From Streptomyces sp. NBC_01232 (lineage in GTDB: Bacteria > Actinomycetota > Actinomycetes > Streptomycetales > Streptomycetaceae), in assembly GCF_035989885.1 (NCBI RefSeq), contig NZ_CP108518.1, positions 8,299,001 through 8,363,000 on the forward strand: a stretch of DNA of 64,000 nucleotides. The letters are read 5' to 3'. Below, one piece after another: positions 52,415 to 60,795 of the stretch. The first letter of the stretch is position 1, and every line of letters begins with the position of its first letter. A model generated the notes under the pieces. That model was not told where the DNA came from and made no database searches. It was given only the letters and a program-made list of their open reading frames with translations. The translations under genes were made by a program, and so were the position numbers.

Positions 52415-55117
52415 GTGCCGGGCACGTCGGTGCGGTCACTGCTAGGCAACCGGAAGAAGAGCGTCGCCGGACAGGTATTCGTCCTCCAGGTGGCGATCGT
52501 GGTGTTGCTCGCGGCCGGGGCGCTGCTGGCTCTGGTCCTCCAGTCGAAGCACGACACCGAACGCGAGGCGCGCAACCGGTCGGTGTCGGTCGCCGAGACC
52601 TTCGCCCACTCCCTGGGCCTCCAGGACACCCTCAAGACGTCCGATCCGTCCGCGACCCTCCAGCCGCTCGCCGAGGAGACGCGCAAGGCCGCCGGGGTCG
52701 ACTTCATCGTCGTGATGGACACCAAGGGCATCCGGTACAGCCACCCCCAGCCCGACCGCATCGGGAAACGCTTCGTCGGGACGATCGAGCCCTCGCTCGC
52801 CGGCGAGGTCCACACCGAGAGCGTCGACGGACCGCTCGGCAAGGAGATCCAGGCCGTGGTGCCGGTCACCGCGCCCGACGGCAAGGTCGTCGCGCTCGTG
52901 TCGGCGGGCCTCACGGTCAAGAACGTCACCGGCGTGGTCGACCGCCAGCTCCCGGTCATCCTGCTGGCCATCGCCACCGGCCTCGCCCTGGCCACCGTCG
53001 GCACCGCGCTGATCAGCAGACGCCTGCGCCGCCAGACCCACGGGCTCGGCACGCAGGAGATGACCCGCATGTACGAGCACCACGACGCGGTGCTCCACGC
53101 GGTCCGCGAAGGCGTGCTGATCACCGACGGCGAAGGCCGCCTCCTGCTGGCGAACGACGAGGCCAAACGCCTCCTCGGGCTGCCGGAGGACGCCGACGGC
53201 CGCCACATCGCGGACGTACCGGGCCTGGACCGCCGGATGGCGGACCTGCTGCTCTCCTGCCGGGAGGCCACCGACGAGGTCCTGGAGTCCGGAGACAGGC
53301 TGCTCGTCGTCAACCAGCGGCCCACCCACCCCGGGGGCCGCCCGGAGGGCGCCGCCGTGACCATCCGGGACTCCACCGAGATGCAGGTCCTGACCAGCCG
53401 GGCGGAGACCGCCCGCCGGCGCCTGAAGCTGCTGTACGACGCGGGCGGCGACATCGGAACCAGCCTCGACGTGGTACGGACGGCCGAGGAACTCGCCGCC
53501 GTGGCCGTCCCCCGGTTCGCCGACTTCGTCACGGTCGACCTGGCCGACCAGGTCATCGACGGAGAGGAGCCCCGCGCGGGCTCCGACATGCGGCGCACCG
53601 CGGTCAGCGGCATCCGCTCCGACCACCCCCTCTACCCCGTCGGGCGGCTGATCGACTTCCTGCCCTCCACCCCCCAGGCGCGCGGCTACGGCACGGGCCG
53701 GGCCGAGCTGGTGCCCGACCTGGCCGACGCGCCCGGCTGGCAGGCCCAGGACCCGCCGCGCGCCCACGCCATCGTCGAGTACGGAATCCACTCGCTCATC
53801 GCGGCTCCGCTCATGGCCCGGGGCGTCGTCCTCGGGGTGGTCAACTTCTGGCGGTCGCAGAAGCAGGAGCCCTTCGACGAGGACGAGCTGTCCCTGGCCG
53901 AGGAACTCGTCGCCCGCGCGGCGGTCAGCATGGACAACGCGCGCCGCTACACCCGCGAACACGCCCTCGCCGTGACCCTCCAGCGCAGCCTGCTGCCGCG
54001 CGCCCTGCCCGAGCAGAGCGCCATGGACGTGGCGCACTTCTACCTGCCCGCGCAGTCCGGGGTCGGCGGGGACTGGTTCGACGTGATCCCGCTGGCGGGA
54101 TGCCGCGTCGCCCTGGTCGTCGGAGACGTGGTCGGGCACGGGCTGCACGCCGCCGCCACCATGGGGCGGCTCCGTACGGCCGTGCACAACTTCTCCTCGC
54201 TCGACCTGCCGCCCGACGAGATCCTGGCCCGCCTGGACGACCTCGTACAGCGCATCGACCACGACGGGGAGGGCGCCGACGTGAACGGCGGCGTTCTGGG
54301 CGCGACCTGCCTGTACGCCGTCTACGACCCGGTGTCCCAGCGCTGCACGATGGCGCGCGCCGGCCACCTGCCACCCCTGGTGGTCGCCCCCGACGGCACC
54401 ACGGAGATCGTGGAGCTGCCGGCCGGGCCCCCGCTGGGGCTGGGCGGCATGCCCTTCGAGACCGCGGAACTGGACCTCGCGGAGGGCAGCCAGCTGGTGC
54501 TCTACACGGACGGCCTGATCGAGGAGCGGACCCGGGACATCGGCGAGGGGCTGGAACTGCTGCGCGTGGCGCTCAGCCACCCCGACCGGGACCCGCACGA
54601 GAGCTGCCGGGCCGTGCTCGACATGCTGCTGCCGCCCCGGCCGACCGACGACGTGGCCCTGCTCATCGCGCGGACCCGGACGCTGGGGCCGGACCGGGTC
54701 GCGCAGTGGGACGTACCGTTCGAGCCGAGCGCGGTGGGCGCCATGCGCAACGCCGCGGCGAAGAAGCTCGACGAATGGGGTCTGGCGGACCTGGGCTTCG
54801 CCACGGAACTGATCCTCAGCGAACTGATCACCAACGCCCTGCGGCACGGCAGCGGGCCCGTCCGGGTACGGCTGCTCCACGACCACAACCTGACCTGCGA
54901 GGTGTGGGACGGCAGCAGCACCGCCCCCCACCTGCGCTACGCCGCCACCACCGACGAGGGCGGACGCGGCCTGTTCCTGGTCGCGCAGCTCAGCGAGCAC
55001 TGGGGCACCCGCTACACACCCGAGGGCAAGGTCATCTGGGCGGAGCTGGCCCTGCCCGGTGGCGTGGGCGACAGCGAGGCCGCCCTCGCGGCATTCCTGG
55101 ACGTGGACCCGATCTGA
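52415..55117 (+). CDS. Multi-sensor SpoIIE-type PP2C phosphatase with HATPase domain
   Basis: 900 aa from a GTG. Order: membrane helix (about 20-45), extracytoplasmic Cache sensor (about 45-185, VDFIVVMDTKGIRYSHP), second helix (about 190-210), PAS (about 215-320), GAF (about 350-510), SpoIIE/PP2C phosphatase (about 530-745, GVGGDWFDVIPL, VVGDVVGHGLHAA, LYTDGLIEER), and an RsbW-type HATPase (about 765-890, LILSELITNALRHG, GRGLFLVAQLS). Such proteins steer anti-sigma/anti-anti-sigma switches. The Cache resembles those of CitA-type kinases, so a small acid may be sensed. No sigma or anti-sigma gene is adjacent. Confidence 0.92.
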   Translation: MPGTSVRSLLGNRKKSVAGQVFVLQVAIVVLLAAGALLALVLQSKHDTEREARNRSVSVAETFAHSLGLQDTLKTSDPSATLQPLAEETRKAAGVDFIVVMDTKGIRYSHPQPDRIGKRFVGTIEPSLAGEVHTESVDGPLGKEIQAVVPVTAPDGKVVALVSAGLTVKNVTGVVDRQLPVILLAIATGLALATVGTALISRRLRRQTHGLGTQEMTRMYEHHDAVLHAVREGVLITDGEGRLLLANDEAKRLLGLPEDADGRHIADVPGLDRRMADLLLSCREATDEVLESGDRLLVVNQRPTHPGGRPEGAAVTIRDSTEMQVLTSRAETARRRLKLLYDAGGDIGTSLDVVRTAEELAAVAVPRFADFVTVDLADQVIDGEEPRAGSDMRRTAVSGIRSDHPLYPVGRLIDFLPSTPQARGYGTGRAELVPDLADAPGWQAQDPPRAHAIVEYGIHSLIAAPLMARGVVLGVVNFWRSQKQEPFDEDELSLAEELVARAAVSMDNARRYTREHALAVTLQRSLLPRALPEQSAMDVAHFYLPAQSGVGGDWFDVIPLAGCRVALVVGDVVGHGLHAAATMGRLRTAVHNFSSLDLPPDEILARLDDLVQRIDHDGEGADVNGGVLGATCLYAVYDPVSQRCTMARAGHLPPLVVAPDGTTEIVELPAGPPLGLGGMPFETAELDLAEGSQLVLYTDGLIEERTRDIGEGLELLRVALSHPDRDPHESCRAVLDMLLPPRPTDDVALLIARTRTLGPDRVAQWDVPFEPSAVGAMRNAAAKKLDEWGLADLGFATELILSELITNALRHGSGPVRVRLLHDHNLTCEVWDGSSTAPHLRYAATTDEGGRGLFLVAQLSEHWGTRYTPEGKVIWAELALPGGVGDSEAALAAFLDVDPI

Positions 55118-55189
55118 CCGGTCCGGGGTTCGGGCCCGGCCCGGGCGCCCGGCTCCGGCCCGGCTCGGACGCCCGGCTCCGCGCCCGGT

Positions 55190-56077
55190 TCAGGCGCCCG
55201 GCCGGAAGGCCTTGAGCGCCGTCTCCAGCGCCTGCTCCGCCGGCACCCGGACGTCGGGAACGACCCCCACGCCCTCCCAGTTCCCGCCCGTGACGGTGTT
55301 GATCGTCCGAGCGGTCGGCACGGTCACCAGAACGTGCTCGGCGACCGCGTGCCGGGCCGTCGGATGGGCGCCGCCCCGGGTCGTCTCGCCCACGACGACG
55401 GCCCGCCCCTGCGCCTGCAGGGTGTACGCCACGTCCTCGCCCCCGGAGAAGGTGACCGCGCTCGTCAGGATGTGGACCGGCCGGTCCAGGTAGCGCGGTG
55501 CGGGAAGGTGCGCGACCGTCCAGAACTGGCGGGTCGTGTCCGAGGTCCGGTCGTAGATGTCGTGCAGGTGCACCTGGTCGTCGGGGAGGAAGTAGCTGCA
55601 CCACATGGCGGCCCCCTCCGGCACCCCGCCGAGGCAGCCACGCAGGTCCAGTACGAGAGCGGAACTGTGAGCGACCAGCTGCATGGCCGCGCCGATCGCG
55701 CTCGCGCCCTCGGTGGCGCTCGCGATGCGCCGGAGCTCGATGAGCCCGATGTTCCCCTCCAGCCGCTCGACGCGCTGGATCCCCTGGTTCTCCGCCCGGA
55801 GCAGCGCCAGGAAGGCGGCCTCCCCGCCGTCGTCGTCCACCGGGTCCAGCGACTGCGGCTCGTCGGTCCACAGCAGGCGCAGGTGCTTGTCCGGGCAGAC
55901 CTCCTGGAGGTGGGCGGTCACCGTCTCGCAGAGCTCCGGCCCGTCCAGGCCCTCATAGGCCCCCGCCGCGAGACGGCGCCGGATCTCGGCGTCGACGACC
56001 ACGGTCTTGTCGGGGAAGACGTAGCCCGCGACGATCCGGTCCAGGGCACGTCCGATGATCTGTTCATTGGTAGGCAT
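55190..56077 (-). CDS. S41 family peptidase (IRBP/tricorn-like)
   Basis: 295 aa with no signal peptide. An N-terminal helical domain is followed by the S41 core: NIGLIELRRIASA, ALVLDLRGCLGGVPEGAAM, LTSAVTFSGGEDVAY with the nucleophile Ser (about residue 215), and VVGETTRGGAHPT with the conserved Glu. Very close in type to small Streptomyces S41 proteins related to retinol-binding IRBP. Probably an intracellular peptidase or hydrolase. TAGCAT lies eight bases before the ATG. Confidence 0.88.
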   Translation of the reverse strand: MPTNEQIIGRALDRIVAGYVFPDKTVVVDAEIRRRLAAGAYEGLDGPELCETVTAHLQEVCPDKHLRLLWTDEPQSLDPVDDDGGEAAFLALLRAENQGIQRVERLEGNIGLIELRRIASATEGASAIGAAMQLVAHSSALVLDLRGCLGGVPEGAAMWCSYFLPDDQVHLHDIYDRTSDTTRQFWTVAHLPAPRYLDRPVHILTSAVTFSGGEDVAYTLQAQGRAVVVGETTRGGAHPTARHAVAEHVLVTVPTARTINTVTGGNWEGVGVVPDVRVPAEQALETALKAFRPGA

Positions 56078-56206
56078 GAGGGGTCATGCTAGAGCGCCAA
56101 CACCCCAGCGGCCAAAGGGTTTCCACCGGGCGCGACCAGGGCCGGGGCACACCCCCCCCGGAGTTAATCCGACGACCTTGACCGACGGGCTGACTACGAT
56201 CGTGCG

Positions 56207-57208
56207 GTGCACCCCGAACCCCGTCCCTGGACCCCCTACCCGAAGATCCCCGCGAACACCCGGCTGGGCGAGGCCCGCGGGCGGAACTGGGTGGCCCACG
56301 AGAAGATCCACGGCGCCAATTTCGCCGTCGTGTGCGACGCGTCGGGCGCACGCCCCGCCAAGCGGCGCGAACTGCTCGAGGACGGCGGACTGGACGACTT
56401 CTTCGGCGTCGGCCGCATCTGGCCCGCCCTGGCCGTCGCCGCGACCCGCTGCGCACAGACTCTGCGCGAGGACACCGGAGCCCCGGCCTCCGCGGTCGTG
56501 ACCGTCTACGGCGAACTCGCGGGCGGCCGCTACCCGCACCCCGGCGTACCGGCGACGCCCGGGGCCGAGCCCGTGCAGACCGGCGTCTGGTACGCGCCCG
56601 GACTGGTCTGGCTTCCCTTCGACGCCACCGTCGCCGATGCCGACGGCCCGTACTGGGTCGGCGACCGGACGCTGCGCGCTGCGGCGGCCGCGGCCGGGCT
56701 GCTCTGCGTCCCGCTGCTGGCCGAAGGCCCCCTCGCGCGCCTCCAGGAGCTCCCGGTGGTCTTCCCCACCCGGCTGCCCGGCCTGCTGGGCCTGCCCGCG
56801 CTCACCGGCAACCTCGCCGAGGGCATCGTGGTCAAACCCGCCGGGGGATCCCGCGAACCCGGTCGGCCGATGGCCAAGTTCAAGCAGCCCGCCTTCGCCG
56901 AGGACGAGCGGTTCGACGGCTCGCGCCCGTACGAGGCGCCCCCCGAAGGCGCCGCCGGAGTCCCCGGCTGGCTGCTCGCGCACGGCACCGGCCTGCTCAC
57001 CCCGGCCCGGGCCGCCTCAGCGGTGAGCAAGCTCGGACCCCGTACCCCGCCGGAGGAACTCGCCGCCGAGATCGCCCGGGACGCGACCGAGGAGGTGGCG
57101 CAGGAGCTGGGCGGCCTGGACGGGGCGACGTACCGCGCACTGGAGGGATCCCTGCACGCCGGGGCCCTCTCCCTGGCCCGCTTCGACGCGGCCGACCGCC
57201 GCGTCTGA
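56207..57208 (+). CDS. RNA ligase, Rnl2 family
   Basis: 333 aa from a GTG that follows TACGAT by six bases (leaderless). Nucleotidyltransferase motifs in order: motif I VAHEKIHGANFAV with the adenylated Lys (about residue 28), VYGELAGGRYPH (motif III-like, about 103), NLAEGIVVKPAGG (motif IV) and MAKFKQPAFAE (motif V). The motif I form EKIHGANF is that of T4 Rnl2 and trypanosome editing ligases. It seals RNA 3'-OH/5'-phosphate nicks using ATP. It is uncommon in Streptomyces, and no polynucleotide kinase or RtcB is nearby. Confidence 0.88.
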   Translation: MHPEPRPWTPYPKIPANTRLGEARGRNWVAHEKIHGANFAVVCDASGARPAKRRELLEDGGLDDFFGVGRIWPALAVAATRCAQTLREDTGAPASAVVTVYGELAGGRYPHPGVPATPGAEPVQTGVWYAPGLVWLPFDATVADADGPYWVGDRTLRAAAAAAGLLCVPLLAEGPLARLQELPVVFPTRLPGLLGLPALTGNLAEGIVVKPAGGSREPGRPMAKFKQPAFAEDERFDGSRPYEAPPEGAAGVPGWLLAHGTGLLTPARAASAVSKLGPRTPPEELAAEIARDATEEVAQELGGLDGATYRALEGSLHAGALSLARFDAADRRV

Positions 57209-57237
57209 CGCACGGAAGCACTGTGCATACTGCTGCC

Positions 57238-57738
57238 ATGAAGTCCCCGCCCGCCGCGCGCATCCACCTGATGATCACCTTCGTCCTGGTGACGTGCGGC
57301 GTGGTCGGCGGAGCCTGCCTCGGCCTGCTCCTCTCCGGCAGGCTGATGGCCGTGGTCCTCGCGGCGGTGGCCGGACTCGGCGCGGGGCTGGGATCGTTCT
57401 TCTCCCGCCGGCAGGTCCTCGCCCTCTTCCGGCCCGATGCCGAGGCGGTTCCGGCCGACGGCTACGCCGAGGGCCTCGCCGACGCCGCGCTCGTCTGCAT
57501 CGCCACGTACCAGGCGGCGGTCTTTCCCCTGACCGCCGAGGGGGTGAGCGAGGTCGAGCGGGAGGCCCGACGGAAGATGGCCTACCGGATCTCCGCCTAC
57601 GAGGGCCTGCCGTACCCGGTACGGACCTCGGCGGCGGCCGCTCTCGAGGCCATCGACCAGGGCGTGGACCCCAAGCGGGCGGAGACCGCCATGAAGGCGC
57701 TCTGTCTCACCGTCTACGACAACCGCCGCGGCCGGTGA
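57238..57738 (+). CDS. Small membrane-anchored hypothetical protein
   Basis: 166 aa. Two hydrophobic segments (ITFVLVTCGVVGGACLGLLL and LMAVVLAAVAGLGAGLGSFF, about residues 11-55) form a hairpin, leaving a soluble C-terminal helical domain (AEGLADAALVCIATYQAAV and AETAMKALCLTVYDN). Not recognised. A CATACT hexamer lies six bases before the ATG, so it may be leaderless; it begins 29 bases after the RNA ligase stop. Confidence 0.7.
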   Translation: MKSPPAARIHLMITFVLVTCGVVGGACLGLLLSGRLMAVVLAAVAGLGAGLGSFFSRRQVLALFRPDAEAVPADGYAEGLADAALVCIATYQAAVFPLTAEGVSEVEREARRKMAYRISAYEGLPYPVRTSAAAALEAIDQGVDPKRAETAMKALCLTVYDNRRGR

Positions 57739-57840
57739 CCCGGTCCTTTCACCTCATTGTGTGATCGGCTGGTCGGCAACGGTTGGGCCTCGGTCCGGCC
57801 TCCGGCAGTGGCCTGATGCGGATCATGGCGTTGTCCGGTT

Positions 57841-58077
57841 ATGGAATCTGACGGGATGCTGTTCGCTCGGGCGCCGCTCGACGGTGTCGTCTGGCTCGAC
57901 ACACTGGTACACGATCCGGCCTGCGGCTCGTGTCCGCGCCTGCGGGGGGCGGGGGAGGACACCGAGGAGGCCGACGCCGACGGGATCCCGGTCCTGTCGG
58001 GCCGGGCCCGCAACTGGATGGTGGCCGCGTCCGCGGTCACGGTCGTATCGGCCGTGCTGACCGTCGTGGCGAACTGA
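57841..58077 (+). CDS. Possible small membrane protein
   Basis: 78 aa. A short soluble part with a Cys pair (ACGSCPRL) and a C-terminal hydrophobic segment (NWMVAASAVTVVSAVLTVVA). No ribosome binding site or -10 hexamer at the right distance. It ends 12 bases before the converging gene. Codon bias looks coding, but the call is weak. Confidence 0.38.
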   Translation: MESDGMLFARAPLDGVVWLDTLVHDPACGSCPRLRGAGEDTEEADADGIPVLSGRARNWMVAASAVTVVSAVLTVVAN

Positions 58078-58089
58078 CGGCCCGGCGGG

Positions 58090-58944
58090 TCATCGACCGG
58101 ACCGCAGGGCGAGGGTCCAGGTCCGGTGGGTGTGCTCGTCGGACCGGTCGGGGTGCCTTTCGGTGACCGTCACGGTGAGCTGGTCGCCGGTGAGGCGGAG
58201 CTCACCGTGGTAGCGCCAGACTTCTTCGGGGTCCACGGGCAGGAGCTCGGCGAGAACCGTGTCCCCGAGCCCGCGGTCCACGGCGCGCAGTACCCCGGCG
58301 TCGAGAATCAGGATCGTGCCGTCCGCCAGCACGAGCGGCTTCGGGGTCTGCGGGTCGGTGAGCAGCGGGCCGCGCTCGATGCCACCGCCCGGCAGCAGCC
58401 GGACCACCCGGCCGGTGGTGGGGAGGCGGCGGTCGGTCTCGACGACCCTGATGCCGGTCCCGACGACGTAGTGGCCGTAGCTGCGCCAGGTGTCGTACAG
58501 GGTGCCGTCGCGGTCGTACGCCCAGGTGTCGAAGACGTCGTAGCCCTCCAGACCGAGTACGAACCGCCCGCCGCCCAGGGCCGCGCCGCGCTCCCCGCGC
58601 AGTTCGGCGATCCGGCTGCCGTCCGCCAGGTCGAGCAGCACGGCCGGGCCGAGGTTGCCCCAGGCCGTGTACGCGAGGGAGTCAGTGGTGACCAGGACCC
58701 GGCCGCCCGAGATGTGGGCGGCGTTGGGGCGGCCGGAGCAGGCGGCGGTCCAGCGGGTGCGGCCGGAGCCGTCGATGCAGCTGATCTTCCCGGCGGTGCC
58801 GTGGATGCGCAGATCCTGGCGTCGGGCGAGCGGCAGGCCCGCGGGACGGGACGGACCGCCGGGCGGCAGACCGTCCTTGCGCTCGTGCCCCAGCACCGTG
58901 ACGCGCCATGCGTCGGCACGGCCGGCCTCCTCGGATCTCCCCAT
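58090..58944 (-). CDS. Hypothetical PQQ-like beta-propeller protein
   Basis: 284 aa from the ATG at 58944, cytoplasmic. It shows repeated strands with GxxxLDLADGSRIAEL-, DGTLYDTW- and ADGTILILD-type turns, like the blades of PQQ/quinoprotein propellers without the tryptophan docking motif. Function unknown. TAGCAT lies eight bases upstream of the start. Confidence 0.68.
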   Translation of the reverse strand: MGRSEEAGRADAWRVTVLGHERKDGLPPGGPSRPAGLPLARRQDLRIHGTAGKISCIDGSGRTRWTAACSGRPNAAHISGGRVLVTTDSLAYTAWGNLGPAVLLDLADGSRIAELRGERGAALGGGRFVLGLEGYDVFDTWAYDRDGTLYDTWRSYGHYVVGTGIRVVETDRRLPTTGRVVRLLPGGGIERGPLLTDPQTPKPLVLADGTILILDAGVLRAVDRGLGDTVLAELLPVDPEEVWRYHGELRLTGDQLTVTVTERHPDRSDEHTHRTWTLALRSGR

Positions 58945-59021
58945 GGGCCCAGATGCTAACGACTCGTTCCGGGGGACGCGTGGCCCAGGCCCCGATCGCC
59001 CCGGTCGGGAATCGTCCCCTG

Positions 59022-59381
59022 TCACCAGACGACGATCCCGCCGCCCTCGGCCTTGGCCCGCAGTGCGGCGGCGACGATGTTGTCGAAGCGCTCGGCGACG
59101 TATTCGGCGTGGTAACCGCCCTGCCCGGCGAGGTGGTCGAGGTGCGGACGGACCGCCTCGCACTCGGCGAGGAACTCGTCGATCTCGTCGCGCTCCACGT
59201 AGAGGTTGTCCCCGTCGAGCCGTGGGAAGAACCGGGCGCCCAGGGCCCGGATCGCCCCGGATCCCCACAACCGGGTCCGGGTGCTCTCGAATCCGGCCAG
59301 CGTGTCGCCGTACTCGGGGTCCTCCAGGAAGTCGTGGCCGCCGTCGGCGTCGTAGACAAAGGTGTGCACGAGGAGACTCAT
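59022..59381 (-). CDS. Hypothetical protein
   Basis: 119 aa, acidic, no signal or membrane helix. Reads LLVHTFVYDADGGHDFL then a helical body with DEIDEFLAECEAVRPHLDHL. Similar short proteins occur next to immunity-type genes in Streptomyces, but I cannot name the family. A GAGAAT hexamer six bases before the ATG suggests a leaderless message. Confidence 0.65.
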   Translation of the reverse strand: MSLLVHTFVYDADGGHDFLEDPEYGDTLAGFESTRTRLWGSGAIRALGARFFPRLDGDNLYVERDEIDEFLAECEAVRPHLDHLAGQGGYHAEYVAERFDNIVAAALRAKAEGGGIVVW

Positions 59382-59576
59382 GGTCCGATTCTCCGGAGCA
59401 CGAGCACGCCATGTCGAACGCATTGGCGATGCTGCTCCGGACCGCGTCCGGCCGTCATCGTGGTCGAGTCGGCAACACACCGTCACCAAGCTGTGAAGGT
59501 TGTGCGGGACGCTGGTGCTCATCCAGTTCGGCCCAGCCCGGCGCGTTCCGCGCTTCTCCTCAGGGGGACCACCATC

Positions 59577-60233
59577 ATGAGCACTGTTCGCAAGGCCGCC
59601 ATCGCCCTCGCCGCCGCATCCGCACTGGCCCTGACGGCCTGTGGGCCCACCGAGGACGGCGCGGCGGGCGGGGCCGGGACGCCGACCGCGAGCCCCACCG
59701 GGAGCGTGAGCGCGGGCCCGTCCACGAGCCCGGCCCCGGGTGCGTCGAAGTCCGCCGCGCCGTCCAAGCCCGCGACCCCGTCCAAGGCGCCGGCGCCCGG
59801 CTCGACCGACCCCGACTTCGACGTCTTCCCGTGCAGCACCTTCGACGTGAAGTTCACCGCGACCCTGGCCGAACCCACGACCAGCAGCTACCTGCTGAAG
59901 ATCACCAACAAGAGCTCCAAGGCGTGCCGGGTACTGGGGCATCCGGTCGTGACCTTCGGCGACCTGGACGGCCAGGCCACGGAGCGCGGCGCAGCCCCCG
60001 GTATCGAGGACGCGATCCGGCTGGAACCGGGGCAGTCGGCCTACGCCGGGCTCATGGGCGGCGCAAAGGACGGCAAGGGCAAGACCGTCGACTCGATCGA
60101 GATGACCATGAACACGGAGTCCGACCTGAAGCAGACTCCGCTGAAGGCGTCGACCCCCGGCCTGAACGTCTCACCCGACAAGAACTCCGTGACCGCCTGG
60201 ATGAACAACGCGGAGGACGCACTGAGCCTGTAG
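59577..60233 (+). CDS. DUF4232-type lipoprotein
   Basis: 218 aa. Lipobox LALTACGPT with Cys at about residue 22, then a Ser/Pro/Ala/Lys spacer rich in PSKPATPSKAP to about residue 75, then a beta-sandwich domain with Cys pair (VFPCSTFDVKF and KACRVLGHPVVTF), which is the DUF4232 pattern. Exposed on the cell surface; role unknown. Many Streptomyces genomes hold several of these. Confidence 0.82.
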   Translation: MSTVRKAAIALAAASALALTACGPTEDGAAGGAGTPTASPTGSVSAGPSTSPAPGASKSAAPSKPATPSKAPAPGSTDPDFDVFPCSTFDVKFTATLAEPTTSSYLLKITNKSSKACRVLGHPVVTFGDLDGQATERGAAPGIEDAIRLEPGQSAYAGLMGGAKDGKGKTVDSIEMTMNTESDLKQTPLKASTPGLNVSPDKNSVTAWMNNAEDALSL

Positions 60234-60370
60234 GTCCGCTCCGCGGTCCGGGTGACGGGCCCGGCACACCGGCATTCATCCGGTCGGCCGAGCAACGGAG
60301 GCCACGCGCGCCCGACCGGGTCAGGCTGTGGTCAAGGACCGTCACCACCGCACAGACGAGGACCGAGCCC

Positions 60371-60724
60371 ATGTCCCACAGCCGACGACGTATCAGCATC
60401 ATCGCGGGCGTCGCAGCACTGCTGCTGACCGCCAGCGCCTGCTCGGGCCTGGGCCGGAGCACCGTCGGCATGCTGAGCTTCCGCGGGCACGACTCGCCGG
60501 TGGAGCTGAGCTACTCCAACACGCTGGTCGTCGGCTGCCACAAGATCGGCATCCCGGAGGGTGCCACGCACGTCGAGAACAACACCCTCGTCGACATCGT
60601 GCTGTACCGGACGGACAACTGCCAGGAGCCCGAGGGGGCCGACGGGATCTATGTGGCCACGACCCTCTCCAACGTGACGGCTCCCGTCAGCAGGCCCTGG
60701 CGCAGCTTCAGCGTGATCCACTGA
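60371..60724 (+). CDS. Small lipoprotein of unknown function
   Basis: 117 aa. The lipobox is LLTASACSGLG with Cys at about residue 24. The mature part has two further Cys (VVGCHKIGIP and TDNCQEPEG), likely a disulfide, in a beta-rich small domain. It follows the DUF4232 lipoprotein by about 140 bases in the same direction. Not recognised. Confidence 0.7.
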   Translation: MSHSRRRISIIAGVAALLLTASACSGLGRSTVGMLSFRGHDSPVELSYSNTLVVGCHKIGIPEGATHVENNTLVDIVLYRTDNCQEPEGADGIYVATTLSNVTAPVSRPWRSFSVIH

Positions 60725-60795
60725 CCCGCAGACCCGACCGCCGCCCGTCGGCCCGCCGCTTGCGGGTGGGCGGCGGCTGTCCCATAGTCCGAGGT

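Noticed and set aside
52442-55000. An 852-codon open frame antisense to the SpoIIE-type gene
   Set aside because: Same GC-bias shadow; no domain readable.
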